A stretch of DNA of 64,000 nt from Gemmatimonadota bacterium (GTDB taxonomy: Bacteria; JBHIER01; G020348925), in contig CP070758.1 in NCBI GenBank assembly GCA_020348925.1, positions 2,760,908 through 2,824,907 of the forward strand, in the 5' to 3' direction. The translations under genes were made by a program, and so were the position numbers. Below, one piece after another: positions 25,798 to 34,362 of this stretch (the stretch's first letter is position 1; every line of letters starts with the position of its first letter). The notes under the pieces are model-generated. The model was not told where the DNA came from. It ran no database searches and was given only the letters and a program-made list of their open reading frames with translations.

Positions 25798-27222
25798 TCA
25801 GTCCAATTTATATGCCTTTTTTACTAGATCATACGCGAGAGCGTGACTTAAGCTTTCTGCTTCACGCTTATCTATAATATGGCGTGCAACCAAGCTTGCC
25901 AAAAAATTGGAGTCAATTCGACGTGACACGTCATGTCGTGCCGGAATCGAGGGGAAAGCCCGGGTGTCATCATTGAAGCCGACTGTATTATACACTCCCG
26001 CTGTTTCAATAACCCTTTGGCGAAATCGTGTCATGCCTTCAATACTGTCATGGAACCACCACGGAGGACCCAACCGCATTGCCGGGTAATGTCCTGCCAG
26101 GGGCGCAAGCTCCCGAGAGTAAGTCGATTCATCAAGCGTGAAAACAATGAGTGTCAGACGCATATCATTGCCGTAGACATTCAATAATTCCTTCAGATTG
26201 TGCGTATATTCAGTCTGGATTGGGATGTCGCACCCTTTATCGGTTCCGAATTTCTCATAAACGGCCAGATTGTGATCACGATAGGACCCCGGGTGAATCT
26301 GCATGACCAGGCCGTCCTCGATACTCATCCGGGCGAACTCCATGAGCATGTGGGCTGTGAAGTCCGCGCAATCTTCTGTCGTCGACTCAGCCCGGAGTGC
26401 CCTCTGGAAGATCGATTCCACTTCATTCTCACTAAAACGATGGGTATACGGAACCAGAACGGCATGATCCGTGGATGTCGCCCCCATGGATTTGAAAAAT
26501 GTACGCCGTTTTTCCAGAGCTTCGATGTACCTTCGATAAGAATCGATCTCTATTCTCGCCGTTTCACTCAACAGCTCAATATTCGATATCCAGTCCGGTG
26601 AAGCGATATCGACCACGGCATCGGGACGGAAACAGGGAATGACCCGACCATCCCACTCCGATTCCCTAATGGTTTGATGATGTTCCAGCGTATCCGTTGC
26701 TTTATCCGTTGTAGACAAGACCTCGATGTTGAATCGATCGTACAATGCTCTGGGAAGATATGCCGGCGTTTTCAGTTTCTCCTGGATTTGATCGTAGATG
26801 TTTTGGGCAGTCTCTTTATTCAGTTTCTCTTCAATGCCGAACACCTCTTTCAATTCGTGGGCCAGCCATACCCCTGTCGGTGTCCCGGCGAAGAGGGAGA
26901 AGTGTTCGCCAAAGATCTGCCATATCTTCCGGTGATCCGTCTCGGTCCACGATCCATCAACGGTGGGTACTCCCAGAGATTCCATCAGTTTTCCCTGGGA
27001 ATAGAGCATTCTGAAAATATAATGGTCAGGAATGAAGATCAATTCCGTCGGATCCGGGAAAGGGCTATTCTCCGAAAAAAGCCTGGGATCCACGTGCCCG
27101 TGCGGGCTGATAATAGGCAGATCTTTCACCCCTTCATACAGCTCACGGGCGATTTTACGAATTGACGGATCCGGATCGAAAAAGCGGTTCTCATTCAAAA
27201 TTATTTTCTCTGTCATTGACAA
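25798..27222 (-). CDS. uxaC: Glucuronate/galacturonate isomerase
   Basis: The 474-residue protein matches UxaC, an amidohydrolase-fold isomerase that converts D-glucuronate to D-fructuronate and D-galacturonate to D-tagaturonate. The metal site SPHGHVDPRLF lies near residue 40. Other family blocks are PDHYIFRMLYSQG, EVLSTTDKATDTLEHH, MQIHPGSYRDHN, and GFNDDTRAFPSIPARHDVSRR near the C-terminus. A TTG at 27222 has AAGGA at good spacing; an ATG two codons later is the alternative. It provides the entry for saturated uronates released by beta-glucuronidase, with UxaE and the SDR as following steps. Confidence 0.95.
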   Translation of the reverse strand: MSMTEKIILNENRFFDPDPSIRKIARELYEGVKDLPIISPHGHVDPRLFSENSPFPDPTELIFIPDHYIFRMLYSQGKLMESLGVPTVDGSWTETDHRKIWQIFGEHFSLFAGTPTGVWLAHELKEVFGIEEKLNKETAQNIYDQIQEKLKTPAYLPRALYDRFNIEVLSTTDKATDTLEHHQTIRESEWDGRVIPCFRPDAVVDIASPDWISNIELLSETARIEIDSYRRYIEALEKRRTFFKSMGATSTDHAVLVPYTHRFSENEVESIFQRALRAESTTEDCADFTAHMLMEFARMSIEDGLVMQIHPGSYRDHNLAVYEKFGTDKGCDIPIQTEYTHNLKELLNVYGNDMRLTLIVFTLDESTYSRELAPLAGHYPAMRLGPPWWFHDSIEGMTRFRQRVIETAGVYNTVGFNDDTRAFPSIPARHDVSRRIDSNFLASLVARHIIDKREAESLSHALAYDLVKKAYKLD

Positions 27223-27252
27223 TATTTCTTTCCTTATTTTAAGCTTTCCGAA

Positions 27253-28542
27253 CTAATACGAAACAGCGATGGGATTGTTCAATTGCATAACTGTTTCTTT
27301 CAGATAACGATGAAACTCTTCCTTCGTTCGAATTCCATCAGGTTCCTGTGCCCAGGCAGCTAAGAAATAGTACGTCACACATCCGTTCCTTGGTCTCAGG
27401 AGTAAAACGTGACTGAGGCTATCCTCCCTCAGATCCAAAAAATCCTCTTTTCTAAATAAGATTGCCGTCCCTAATTTGTCGTTGGCCAAACTTTGCAGGC
27501 CGTAGAGACCAAAGTAGCCCCATCCCTCATCATCTTTATTTTCAGAATACAACACATCACATTGGGTATGCTTCGCCAAACCAGTACATACATTCTTCGG
27601 ATTTTCAGAGATTTGAATTATATGTTTCGTCAGTCGACTCCCCGCTGAAATGGACAGATTGGAATTGAGATCATATCTATCAGAGCCGACATTCCATCCA
27701 TAGTACTCTGTTTCAATTTGAGAATGAACCGGCCCATTGGCAATGATTTGACAGGTAATGCTATCGGTCTCTGAGACCATGTGAACCTTTCCATCCTGCC
27801 ACATGCCGACCGAACCGATACCCAGGGATTCTCCCACTTTGAAAATATCCATACCCCAGTCAGCCATCTCATGATATGAATCGAATCCATCAAGCCCGAC
27901 AGTATGCAACACCATATCGGATGTCTTCTTCCCGAAAATATCAATGGCATTTCGCCAGTCCAGATAAAATCGATACCCGACCCTGTCTGATTCCCATCCC
28001 GGTCCCTCATACCGAAAGTACGTGCTGTGATCGGTATGTTCCGGTGGAACCCGAACAAACTGGACGTTTCTGAATTCACCGCCTTCATATTCTTTATCGA
28101 CAAATCTCCCTCCCACTTTATGTGATATTTCAGCCTGAGTTCTTTTGGAATACTCCCTCCTTCTTTTTCCAGTTGCAGCATAATGGAGAACCAATTCCTT
28201 TTTCTCGTGGGGAAGAAAGTCGCTCATAAAAATAATGTAATTTTTTTGACCGGTGCCGTTCAAGTCAATTGCTTGGCTGGCCATTTCAGTTCCATCGCAA
28301 TGAACAACAAAAGCCTCAGCATTAAAATCCGGATACGTATTTATAATCGCTCCCACATCCATAGATACCGGACTGTCTCTTCTTTCCAAATTTATGGTAT
28401 TTTGAATAGAAATAGGAAACGATTTTGGAAATTCTCTTTTCAGCTCGGTTGTTTCCTTACTCTCTTTCTGGCAACTTGTGGTGAAAGCAATGACAACAAT
28501 ACTCAATCTCAATAGAAATCCAACGAATCGATTATTATTCAT
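27253..28542 (-). CDS. DUF4861-like secreted lipoprotein
   Basis: A 429-residue protein with a hydrophobic leader and a lipobox-like FTTSC, so it is probably a lipoprotein. The rest is beta-rich and resembles the DUF4861 family, whose genes often occur with uronate-polymer degradation clusters. Recognisable blocks include GPGWESDRVGYRFYLDWRN and SYHEMADWGMDIFKVGESLG. GGAG eight bases upstream supports the ATG at 28542; a GTG at 28560 is less well placed. It lies between KduD and UxaC genes. A lyase-like or hydrolase-like role on the polysaccharide is possible, but no catalytic residues can be named. Confidence 0.65.
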   Translation of the reverse strand: MNNNRFVGFLLRLSIVVIAFTTSCQKESKETTELKREFPKSFPISIQNTINLERRDSPVSMDVGAIINTYPDFNAEAFVVHCDGTEMASQAIDLNGTGQKNYIIFMSDFLPHEKKELVLHYAATGKRRREYSKRTQAEISHKVGGRFVDKEYEGGEFRNVQFVRVPPEHTDHSTYFRYEGPGWESDRVGYRFYLDWRNAIDIFGKKTSDMVLHTVGLDGFDSYHEMADWGMDIFKVGESLGIGSVGMWQDGKVHMVSETDSITCQIIANGPVHSQIETEYYGWNVGSDRYDLNSNLSISAGSRLTKHIIQISENPKNVCTGLAKHTQCDVLYSENKDDEGWGYFGLYGLQSLANDKLGTAILFRKEDFLDLREDSLSHVLLLRPRNGCVTYYFLAAWAQEPDGIRTKEEFHRYLKETVMQLNNPIAVSY

Positions 28543-28590
28543 ATTCCTCTCTCCGTTCACTCCATCTCAGTGTTGTATGATATTTTTCAC

Positions 28591-29370
28591 TTAACGTGCC
28601 ATCCATCCCCCATCGACAACAAGAATATGACCGCTCACGTAGTCGGATGCCTCCGAAGCGAGGAAAACCACAGCCCCTTTTAGATCCTCGGGCTTTCCCC
28701 ACCGTCCGGCTGGAATGCGATCCGAGATTTCTTTGAACCTGACTTCATTTTCACGCAACTTTTCCGTCATATCCGTCACATAGTAACCGGGCGCGATGGC
28801 ATTGACAGTGATGCCGTGGGCAGCCCATTCATTCGACAGGGCCTTGGTCAACTGGGCGACACCACCCTTGCTGGCCGCGTATGCCGGAATCGTAATGCCT
28901 CCAAAGAAACTGAGGAGTGAGGCAATGTTAATGATCTTGCCCCGTTTCTGCTTCAGCATCACTTTTCCAACTTCTTTGCAAAAAAGAAACGTCCCATTCA
29001 GATTCACATCCAAAACAGCATTCCAATCATCGTAAGAAAACTCTTCTGCAGGGCTTCGACGTATCACTCCGGCACAATTGAGAAGAATATCGATTCGACC
29101 GAACTCTTCGACCGTTCTCTCGACAACTTTTTTTACCTGCGGGTGGTCGGTCACGTCACACGCCATGGGAATTGATTTTTTCCCCAATTTAGTAATTGTC
29201 TCCACGATTCCTTCAAGGTTTTCCAGCCTCGTAGCGACAGCCACAATATCCGCACCTGCCTCTGCCAGACCTTCTGTCATGACCATGCCCAATCCCCGGC
29301 TCGCCCCGGTCACGAGGGCCACTTTACCGTCCAAACGAAATGCATCTACAATGGAAGATCGATTTCCCAT
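28591..29370 (-). CDS. kduD: 2-dehydro-3-deoxy-D-gluconate 5-dehydrogenase (KduD)
   Basis: A 259-residue classical SDR closely following E. coli KduD. It has TGASRGLGMVMTEGLAEAGA, NCAGVIRRSPAEEFS, IASLLSFFGGITIPAYAASKGG (Ser, Tyr and Lys catalytic set), NEWAAHGITVNAIAPGY, DRIPAGRWGKPEDL and VVDGGWMAR at the C-terminus. It reduces DKII to KDG with NAD(P)H in the cytoplasm, the step between the KduI-like isomerase and KDG kinase. It lies 21 bases after NagA. The distinctive FFGGI and GRWGKPEDL blocks make the call firm. Confidence 0.92.
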   Translation of the reverse strand: MGNRSSIVDAFRLDGKVALVTGASRGLGMVMTEGLAEAGADIVAVATRLENLEGIVETITKLGKKSIPMACDVTDHPQVKKVVERTVEEFGRIDILLNCAGVIRRSPAEEFSYDDWNAVLDVNLNGTFLFCKEVGKVMLKQKRGKIINIASLLSFFGGITIPAYAASKGGVAQLTKALSNEWAAHGITVNAIAPGYYVTDMTEKLRENEVRFKEISDRIPAGRWGKPEDLKGAVVFLASEASDYVSGHILVVDGGWMAR

Positions 29371-29391
29371 TGTTCATTCCTCCAGTCATTA

Positions 29392-30552
29392 CTATTCATC
29401 TCTACAATAGACCTCTTTACCTGCGATAAAAGTTTTATTAATTTCCAGTTCGGATTCACCTATTTTAAACAGAATCAGATCCGCTCTCTTACCCAATTTC
29501 AATTCCCCAATATTATTTAGATTGTTTAGAGAAGCCGGATTCGTACTTGCCATCCGGATTGCATCTTCCAATGAACACCCGATGAATTCCATCATCTTTC
29601 GTACACCTTTGCTAAGCGGGAAAGAAGCGCCGGCTAACACATTCTGATCCGGGTATTGTATCATTCCACCGGGCGTTACTACTACTGCATCATCGTTCCA
29701 GGGATATTCACCCGCGGGCATTCCGGCAAGTTCAGTAATATCCGATATAATGACGAGATGCTCTGAACCCTTGACTTTGTGAAACACCTGTACCTCTTCG
29801 GGCCGAAGATGAAAACCATCAACGATGATACTTGCCATGAGTCGATCATCGGCCAGTTGGGCCCAGAGGGGATTGTTATGGCGGTGGATCATGTTGGAAC
29901 ACCCATTTCCCAGGTGTGTGGCGATGACTGCACCGCAATCAATTGCCCGACGAACAATCTGGGTTGAGGCGTTATGGTGACCGATCGCGACAATAATTCC
30001 GTTCTTTGTACAATTTCTGATGAAATCCATTGCCCCCTCTACCTCAGGAGCGATGGTAACTTGCAGGATTTTGTTTTCCGCTGCCTCATTCACTTTTACA
30101 AACTCATCCCAATCAGGGACTCGGATCCAAGCTCTGTTATGGGCACCTCTATATCCATCCTCCGGAGAAAGGTACGGACCCTCCAGATGAAAGCCTGGAA
30201 TTGAAGGGCCAATGTCGGTCTCATGCGTTGCCGCGGCCAGAAGGGAAAAATTCTCACACAGTCTCTCATGGGAACTCGTGATCACTGTTGGCAGATAGGT
30301 TGTCACTCCGAATTGCCACATCGCCCGGGTTACAGATCGTACTCCATCTACAGTAAGATCTGTGGAAGCAAACCCAACTGAATTGTAGCCGTTCACCTGG
30401 TTGTCTATCAATCCGGGAGCAACATAGACATCATGGAATTTTGAATCATTCACTCGTTCTTTTACGACAATATCGCTGATAGAGCCATCAACAATCTCGA
30501 TGGAAACAGGTTTTCCGTGTATATACGACAATCCTTCTACCGTTCTCTTCAT
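29392..30552 (-). CDS. nagA: N-acetylglucosamine-6-phosphate deacetylase
   Basis: A 386-residue amidohydrolase-superfamily enzyme. The NagA metal and substrate blocks are present: PGLIDNQVNGYNSVGF, FHLEGPYLSPEDGYRGAH, VAIGHHNAS, VIATHLGNGCSNM, VDGFHL and IISDITELAGMPAG (catalytic Asp). It releases acetate from GlcNAc 6-phosphate to give glucosamine 6-phosphate. Its ATG overlaps the stop of the uronyl hydrolase gene (ATGA), so the two are translationally coupled. No NagB deaminase or GlcNAc kinase is in the window, so these steps are encoded elsewhere. It shows that N-acetylhexosamine is a product of this locus. Confidence 0.9.
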   Translation of the reverse strand: MKRTVEGLSYIHGKPVSIEIVDGSISDIVVKERVNDSKFHDVYVAPGLIDNQVNGYNSVGFASTDLTVDGVRSVTRAMWQFGVTTYLPTVITSSHERLCENFSLLAAATHETDIGPSIPGFHLEGPYLSPEDGYRGAHNRAWIRVPDWDEFVKVNEAAENKILQVTIAPEVEGAMDFIRNCTKNGIIVAIGHHNASTQIVRRAIDCGAVIATHLGNGCSNMIHRHNNPLWAQLADDRLMASIIVDGFHLRPEEVQVFHKVKGSEHLVIISDITELAGMPAGEYPWNDDAVVVTPGGMIQYPDQNVLAGASFPLSKGVRKMMEFIGCSLEDAIRMASTNPASLNNLNNIGELKLGKRADLILFKIGESELEINKTFIAGKEVYCRDE

Positions 30553-32345
30553 CTTTTTTCTCTTATCTTTGCCACTTCAATCCCCGCCACCATCACTGCG
30601 CCCAGGCCTCTGGGATCGTGATCAAAGGTGGGACGGTTGAAATAGAAGTCAAGATCATATCCCATGCCGGTTCCCCTGCAGATACCATGAATCGTACCAT
30701 CTTCATCAATCTTACTTTTCAGTGCACTCCAGCCCTTGAATGCATGTTCCTTAAATTCTTCGTCTATCCAGCCTTTTCGCACTCCTCTTGCCATACCCAA
30801 CACGAACATCGCTGTGCACGATGTTTCCTCGTAGGATTCAGAATGGTCCAGCACCTGATGCCACATGCCGCTTACATCCTGATAGCGGCTCAGCCCATCG
30901 ATATGTTTCTGAAATATACGTAAAACACGCTCGTACTGAGGATGGTCCTCCGGCAGATGTGTGAGGGCTTCGGCCATGGCCCAGCACACCCAGCCGTTGG
31001 CTCTCCCCCAAAAAGCGATGGACGGTTTCTCCGTCTGCTGAAACCATCCGTGGTAGAAAAGACCGGCATCGGAATCGAAAAGTCGCTTCGCAAAGAGCAG
31101 GACCTGCTGGGCTGCATCGTCATAATATTCGTACGTTTCAGTTAATTTTCCCACCCGGACGAGGAAAGGCACACTCATGAAAAGATCATCGGCCCAGACC
31201 GTCATGGGAACGGGCTCGGGCCGGCAAAATGTGCCGTCCTCCAGGCGGACTTGTTCGTGGCTGACATACGCCGCAACGGAATCGATGATATCCCGATAGG
31301 TTTGTGTTTCTTCGCGCAGATACATCTCAAGAAGGGGCAAGCAGGCGGCGCCGGTATCATCGAGCATTGTCCTTCTGAAAAACTTGTGATAACTCCCTCG
31401 GTAAGCACGGAGGTAATGGTATTGCCACTCGAAGTAGTCGAGATGCTCAATCATGAAATCACAGGAATGCCGGACGAAATTCAGAAATCGGCCCTGACCG
31501 GTGAAATCGGCGACGTGCAGCATGCCGAACATGGTTCCCCCGTGAGCATAGTGCCAGTCCAGATAGGAATCCCTTCTGTATGAGCTGGCGGGATCGATTT
31601 TCAATTCCAGGAGCGTCCGTTCTCTCTGTGGCCTCCAGACGTAGACTGCATTCCCCAGGGTGTAATAGGGCTTCAATTCCTGCTCAGGCGGAAAAATCTC
31701 ATCGAGAGCCGTGCGAACATTATAGTGCCCGGTCGGTGTAAAGGGTCCGATACAAAGCCACCGTACCGATTCCAATTCAGGTGCAAAGGGATCGATGGTA
31801 AATTCTACAGACTTGTTGTAATCACCCTCAGGCGTTATGGGACGAAACAGAAAGCCCCAATCACCTTCGGCGGAACCCGCTTTGATCAGAATCGTGTTGA
31901 CCCCCTTTTTCAAATGTACTCGGATGGTATCCGGAAAAACAAAGATATTATAAGCGATCTCCTTCGTTTCCGACTCCAATCTCTCCTTCCGTTGAGATAC
32001 AAGTCGATCATTGCACCAAATTTTAAACCCGCCATTGCAATCAAGGCCGAAGAGAACGTCTCGCGCTTCCTCCGACTTCACATAGGTCAGGGCGTAGGCA
32101 ATCGCCTTCTCTCTGTACTCGAACAGCGCAGCGAAATCCACAAACTCCACACCCACGTTGTACGTTTGCGGCCTGACGACCAATTCAAAACGAGACTCGG
32201 CGATAATTTTGTCGGCCACTGCCGTTACAATTTCGACCGGTGTTCTCACATCCTCACCAGTACAATCAACCGCCCTGTGATGCAAACACGTGACCACCAG
32301 AGCGAAACAAAGAAAAATTCGGTTTGAATTGATCCTCACTCTCAT
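30549..32345 (-). CDS. Secreted GH105/GH88-type unsaturated uronyl hydrolase with N-terminal beta-sandwich
   Basis: The 598-residue protein has a signal peptide. A beta-sandwich module follows (about 31827-32135), ending in LKKGVNTILIKAGSAEGDWG and GFLFR. Then comes an alpha/alpha-six barrel with the GH105/GH88 core VWADDLFMSVPFL (catalytic Asp), FWGRANGWVCWAM and DSESYEETS-like C-terminal blocks. Such enzymes hydrate the 4,5 double bond left by lyases and release the uronate. GGAAG upstream of the ATG at 32345 decides the start, one base after the previous stop. The N-terminal module recurs at the C-terminus of the GH20 enzyme. GH105 fits better than GH88, but the two are hard to separate by eye. 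Confidence 0.82.
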   Translation of the reverse strand: MRVRINSNRIFLCFALVVTCLHHRAVDCTGEDVRTPVEIVTAVADKIIAESRFELVVRPQTYNVGVEFVDFAALFEYREKAIAYALTYVKSEEARDVLFGLDCNGGFKIWCNDRLVSQRKERLESETKEIAYNIFVFPDTIRVHLKKGVNTILIKAGSAEGDWGFLFRPITPEGDYNKSVEFTIDPFAPELESVRWLCIGPFTPTGHYNVRTALDEIFPPEQELKPYYTLGNAVYVWRPQRERTLLELKIDPASSYRRDSYLDWHYAHGGTMFGMLHVADFTGQGRFLNFVRHSCDFMIEHLDYFEWQYHYLRAYRGSYHKFFRRTMLDDTGAACLPLLEMYLREETQTYRDIIDSVAAYVSHEQVRLEDGTFCRPEPVPMTVWADDLFMSVPFLVRVGKLTETYEYYDDAAQQVLLFAKRLFDSDAGLFYHGWFQQTEKPSIAFWGRANGWVCWAMAEALTHLPEDHPQYERVLRIFQKHIDGLSRYQDVSGMWHQVLDHSESYEETSCTAMFVLGMARGVRKGWIDEEFKEHAFKGWSALKSKIDEDGTIHGICRGTGMGYDLDFYFNRPTFDHDPRGLGAVMVAGIEVAKIREKR

Positions 32346-32346
32346 A

Positions 32347-34347
32347 TCATCTGCTTCCCAACATAAAACGGACAATCTGAACAACATCAACAACATCTAT
32401 GTTTCCGTCATTATCGTAATTGGCCCTCCAGAACTGATCTTGTGTGGGTTCAAACAGCCCGAGAATAATATTGATGACGAGAAGTACATCCTGAATATCT
32501 ATCTCACCATCCTCATTGATATCCCCTTTTACTCTTTCGACGGGCAAGGGAATCGTAGAAGCCCAGTGAGTGGCATCTTCCCCATTTACCCCCCTGGGTA
32601 AAGGATCCATCGAAAGGGATAGTTCGTTGTCGTTCAGATTCCGATCCGTTCGGATGAACATTTTCCAGCCATTATGAAGAAAAAATATATCCATAACTAC
32701 AACCCGATAACCATTTTGATACAGACGAATCGACTCCGTATTGACTGTTGAGGTATCTATTTCATCGGAAAAATAAAGGATCAGTTGATCGCCATCGATT
32801 TTATGACGGACAATGCGCGGTTTTTCATCGTACGCGTCTCCACTAACAGGTGGTTCCAGGTACCGAAAGGGCGGCCCCTCAACCAGATGATCGCCCTCGT
32901 AGGCACCGATATCCGGGGCACTTCCCTCATAGGATTGTACCCAGTCGAACTCCGGGAACGCCAAGACGGTGCCAGCGTCGATACACGGGCTTCCGGATTT
33001 CAATTTGAGATCATTACCCAAGCCGTCGATAAAAAGCAGTTCGGTAATAATTCCATGCTGCTCCTGATCGTGATTGACGATGTTGTCCGGCCAGGTGAGA
33101 TTGACGGCATCGTGATCGAATGCAAAAGAATCGTGCCAGTCCGTCAGTCCCATTTCACCTGACATCGATTGAGAAGAGAAGAATTCGTAAGCGTTGTTGA
33201 AATGTTTCATGAGCCGGTTTGTGGCTTCACCTTCCCTGAATGCCGTGGCGTAAGTGTAGAAACTGTTGTTGAACGCATAGCAGGGTTCCGTGAGAACACT
33301 CGGCCCTTTAAACTTCCAGATACCCCTGAGATCGTCAGGATATCCTCCCTCGTAGTGGAGACCCATCTCGGGATCGAGCTCTTGGGATTGGACATTCCCG
33401 TAAATGTAAATGGGCCCCCCCCGGCAATCATCGATGGAGAAGGATTTATACGAGTTGTACATGACATTGTGATAGAAATGGATATTCCAGGCGTAAGACT
33501 CCGGCTCGAACGCATTATCCCTGACGTTGATAAAAACGTTGTCATAGATCTCGACATTCCCGTCTTCCTGCCACGTGCTTGGCTTCGTCCGGAATCCGTT
33601 AAAACAGTTCTTCAAAACGCAGCCTCGCATGATGAGCGATCCCCCGCTCTCTTTGGGATGCAGCAGAGCCCCGTTGAAGTGATCCAGGGGAGCCACGCCT
33701 GCAGGATCGCCGCCGACACCATGATGTAAGGATGCCCAGTCCCAGGTATCAAACACTCTCGGATCCTGTTCCCAATAGCAGTTCTCAACGAGGACATGGT
33801 GTGAACCATCCCTGGGATAGACCGATCTTTTGCCGCATCGAATATCGCAACCGGTCACCGTGATATATTGTGATGAACGGATCACGACCGTATGGGCCCA
33901 GCAGTTCTGAAACTTAATGTTCTTCAATGTGATCCATCTGCTATTTCGAATTTCGAAACCATAATTCGACAGATCTATAGCATTAGGACCACTGGTGGTT
34001 ATGCCATCAACCAACTCCACACCACCATCGATAACGGCATACGATCCAGGATCAGGTGAATCACTCATGATGACCAGAGATTTCTCCGCTTCGCCATAGT
34101 AATTCCGAATCTCTGTTTTACCAAGGTAGATCCCGGGAAGCAGACGAATCTCATCTCCGGAATCAGCCATGTTTATGGCCGCTGAAATTGTTTCCTTGGG
34201 ATCATCCCTGGTTAACCCGGAATTGGCGTTGTTTCCGGTGGGAGATACGAAAATGTTTTTGGCGTACACATCGGAGGATATATTTGCCCAGATGGCAACA
34301 CCCAAAATGAGAAACAGAATAAGATTTCTTTTATAGTACGATTTCAT
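32347..34347 (-). CDS. Secreted parallel beta-helix protein with C-terminal dockerin repeats
   Basis: This 666-residue protein has a signal peptide and then a KNIFVSPTGNNANSG-type opening with DDPKETISAAINMADSGDEI, typical of right-handed parallel beta-helix lyases (Pec_lyase/PL6-like, DUF1565). Repeated beta-helix coils such as IRNSRWITLKNIKFQNC and VIRSSQYITVTGCDI follow. Near the C-terminus an Ig-like segment (about residues 510-600) leads to two dockerin-like calcium loops, GDINEDGEIDIQDVLLVIN and ANYDNDGNIDVVDVVQIVR. GGAG places the start at 34347. The family includes chondroitinase B and alginate lyases as well as non-catalytic proteins. No catalytic Lys/Arg can be assigned with confidence, so it may be a lyase or an accessory glycan-binding protein. 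Confidence 0.75.
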   Translation of the reverse strand: MKSYYKRNLILFLILGVAIWANISSDVYAKNIFVSPTGNNANSGLTRDDPKETISAAINMADSGDEIRLLPGIYLGKTEIRNYYGEAEKSLVIMSDSPDPGSYAVIDGGVELVDGITTSGPNAIDLSNYGFEIRNSRWITLKNIKFQNCWAHTVVIRSSQYITVTGCDIRCGKRSVYPRDGSHHVLVENCYWEQDPRVFDTWDWASLHHGVGGDPAGVAPLDHFNGALLHPKESGGSLIMRGCVLKNCFNGFRTKPSTWQEDGNVEIYDNVFINVRDNAFEPESYAWNIHFYHNVMYNSYKSFSIDDCRGGPIYIYGNVQSQELDPEMGLHYEGGYPDDLRGIWKFKGPSVLTEPCYAFNNSFYTYATAFREGEATNRLMKHFNNAYEFFSSQSMSGEMGLTDWHDSFAFDHDAVNLTWPDNIVNHDQEQHGIITELLFIDGLGNDLKLKSGSPCIDAGTVLAFPEFDWVQSYEGSAPDIGAYEGDHLVEGPPFRYLEPPVSGDAYDEKPRIVRHKIDGDQLILYFSDEIDTSTVNTESIRLYQNGYRVVVMDIFFLHNGWKMFIRTDRNLNDNELSLSMDPLPRGVNGEDATHWASTIPLPVERVKGDINEDGEIDIQDVLLVINIILGLFEPTQDQFWRANYDNDGNIDVVDVVQIVRFMLGSR

Positions 34348-34362
34348 GATCATCTCCATTTT

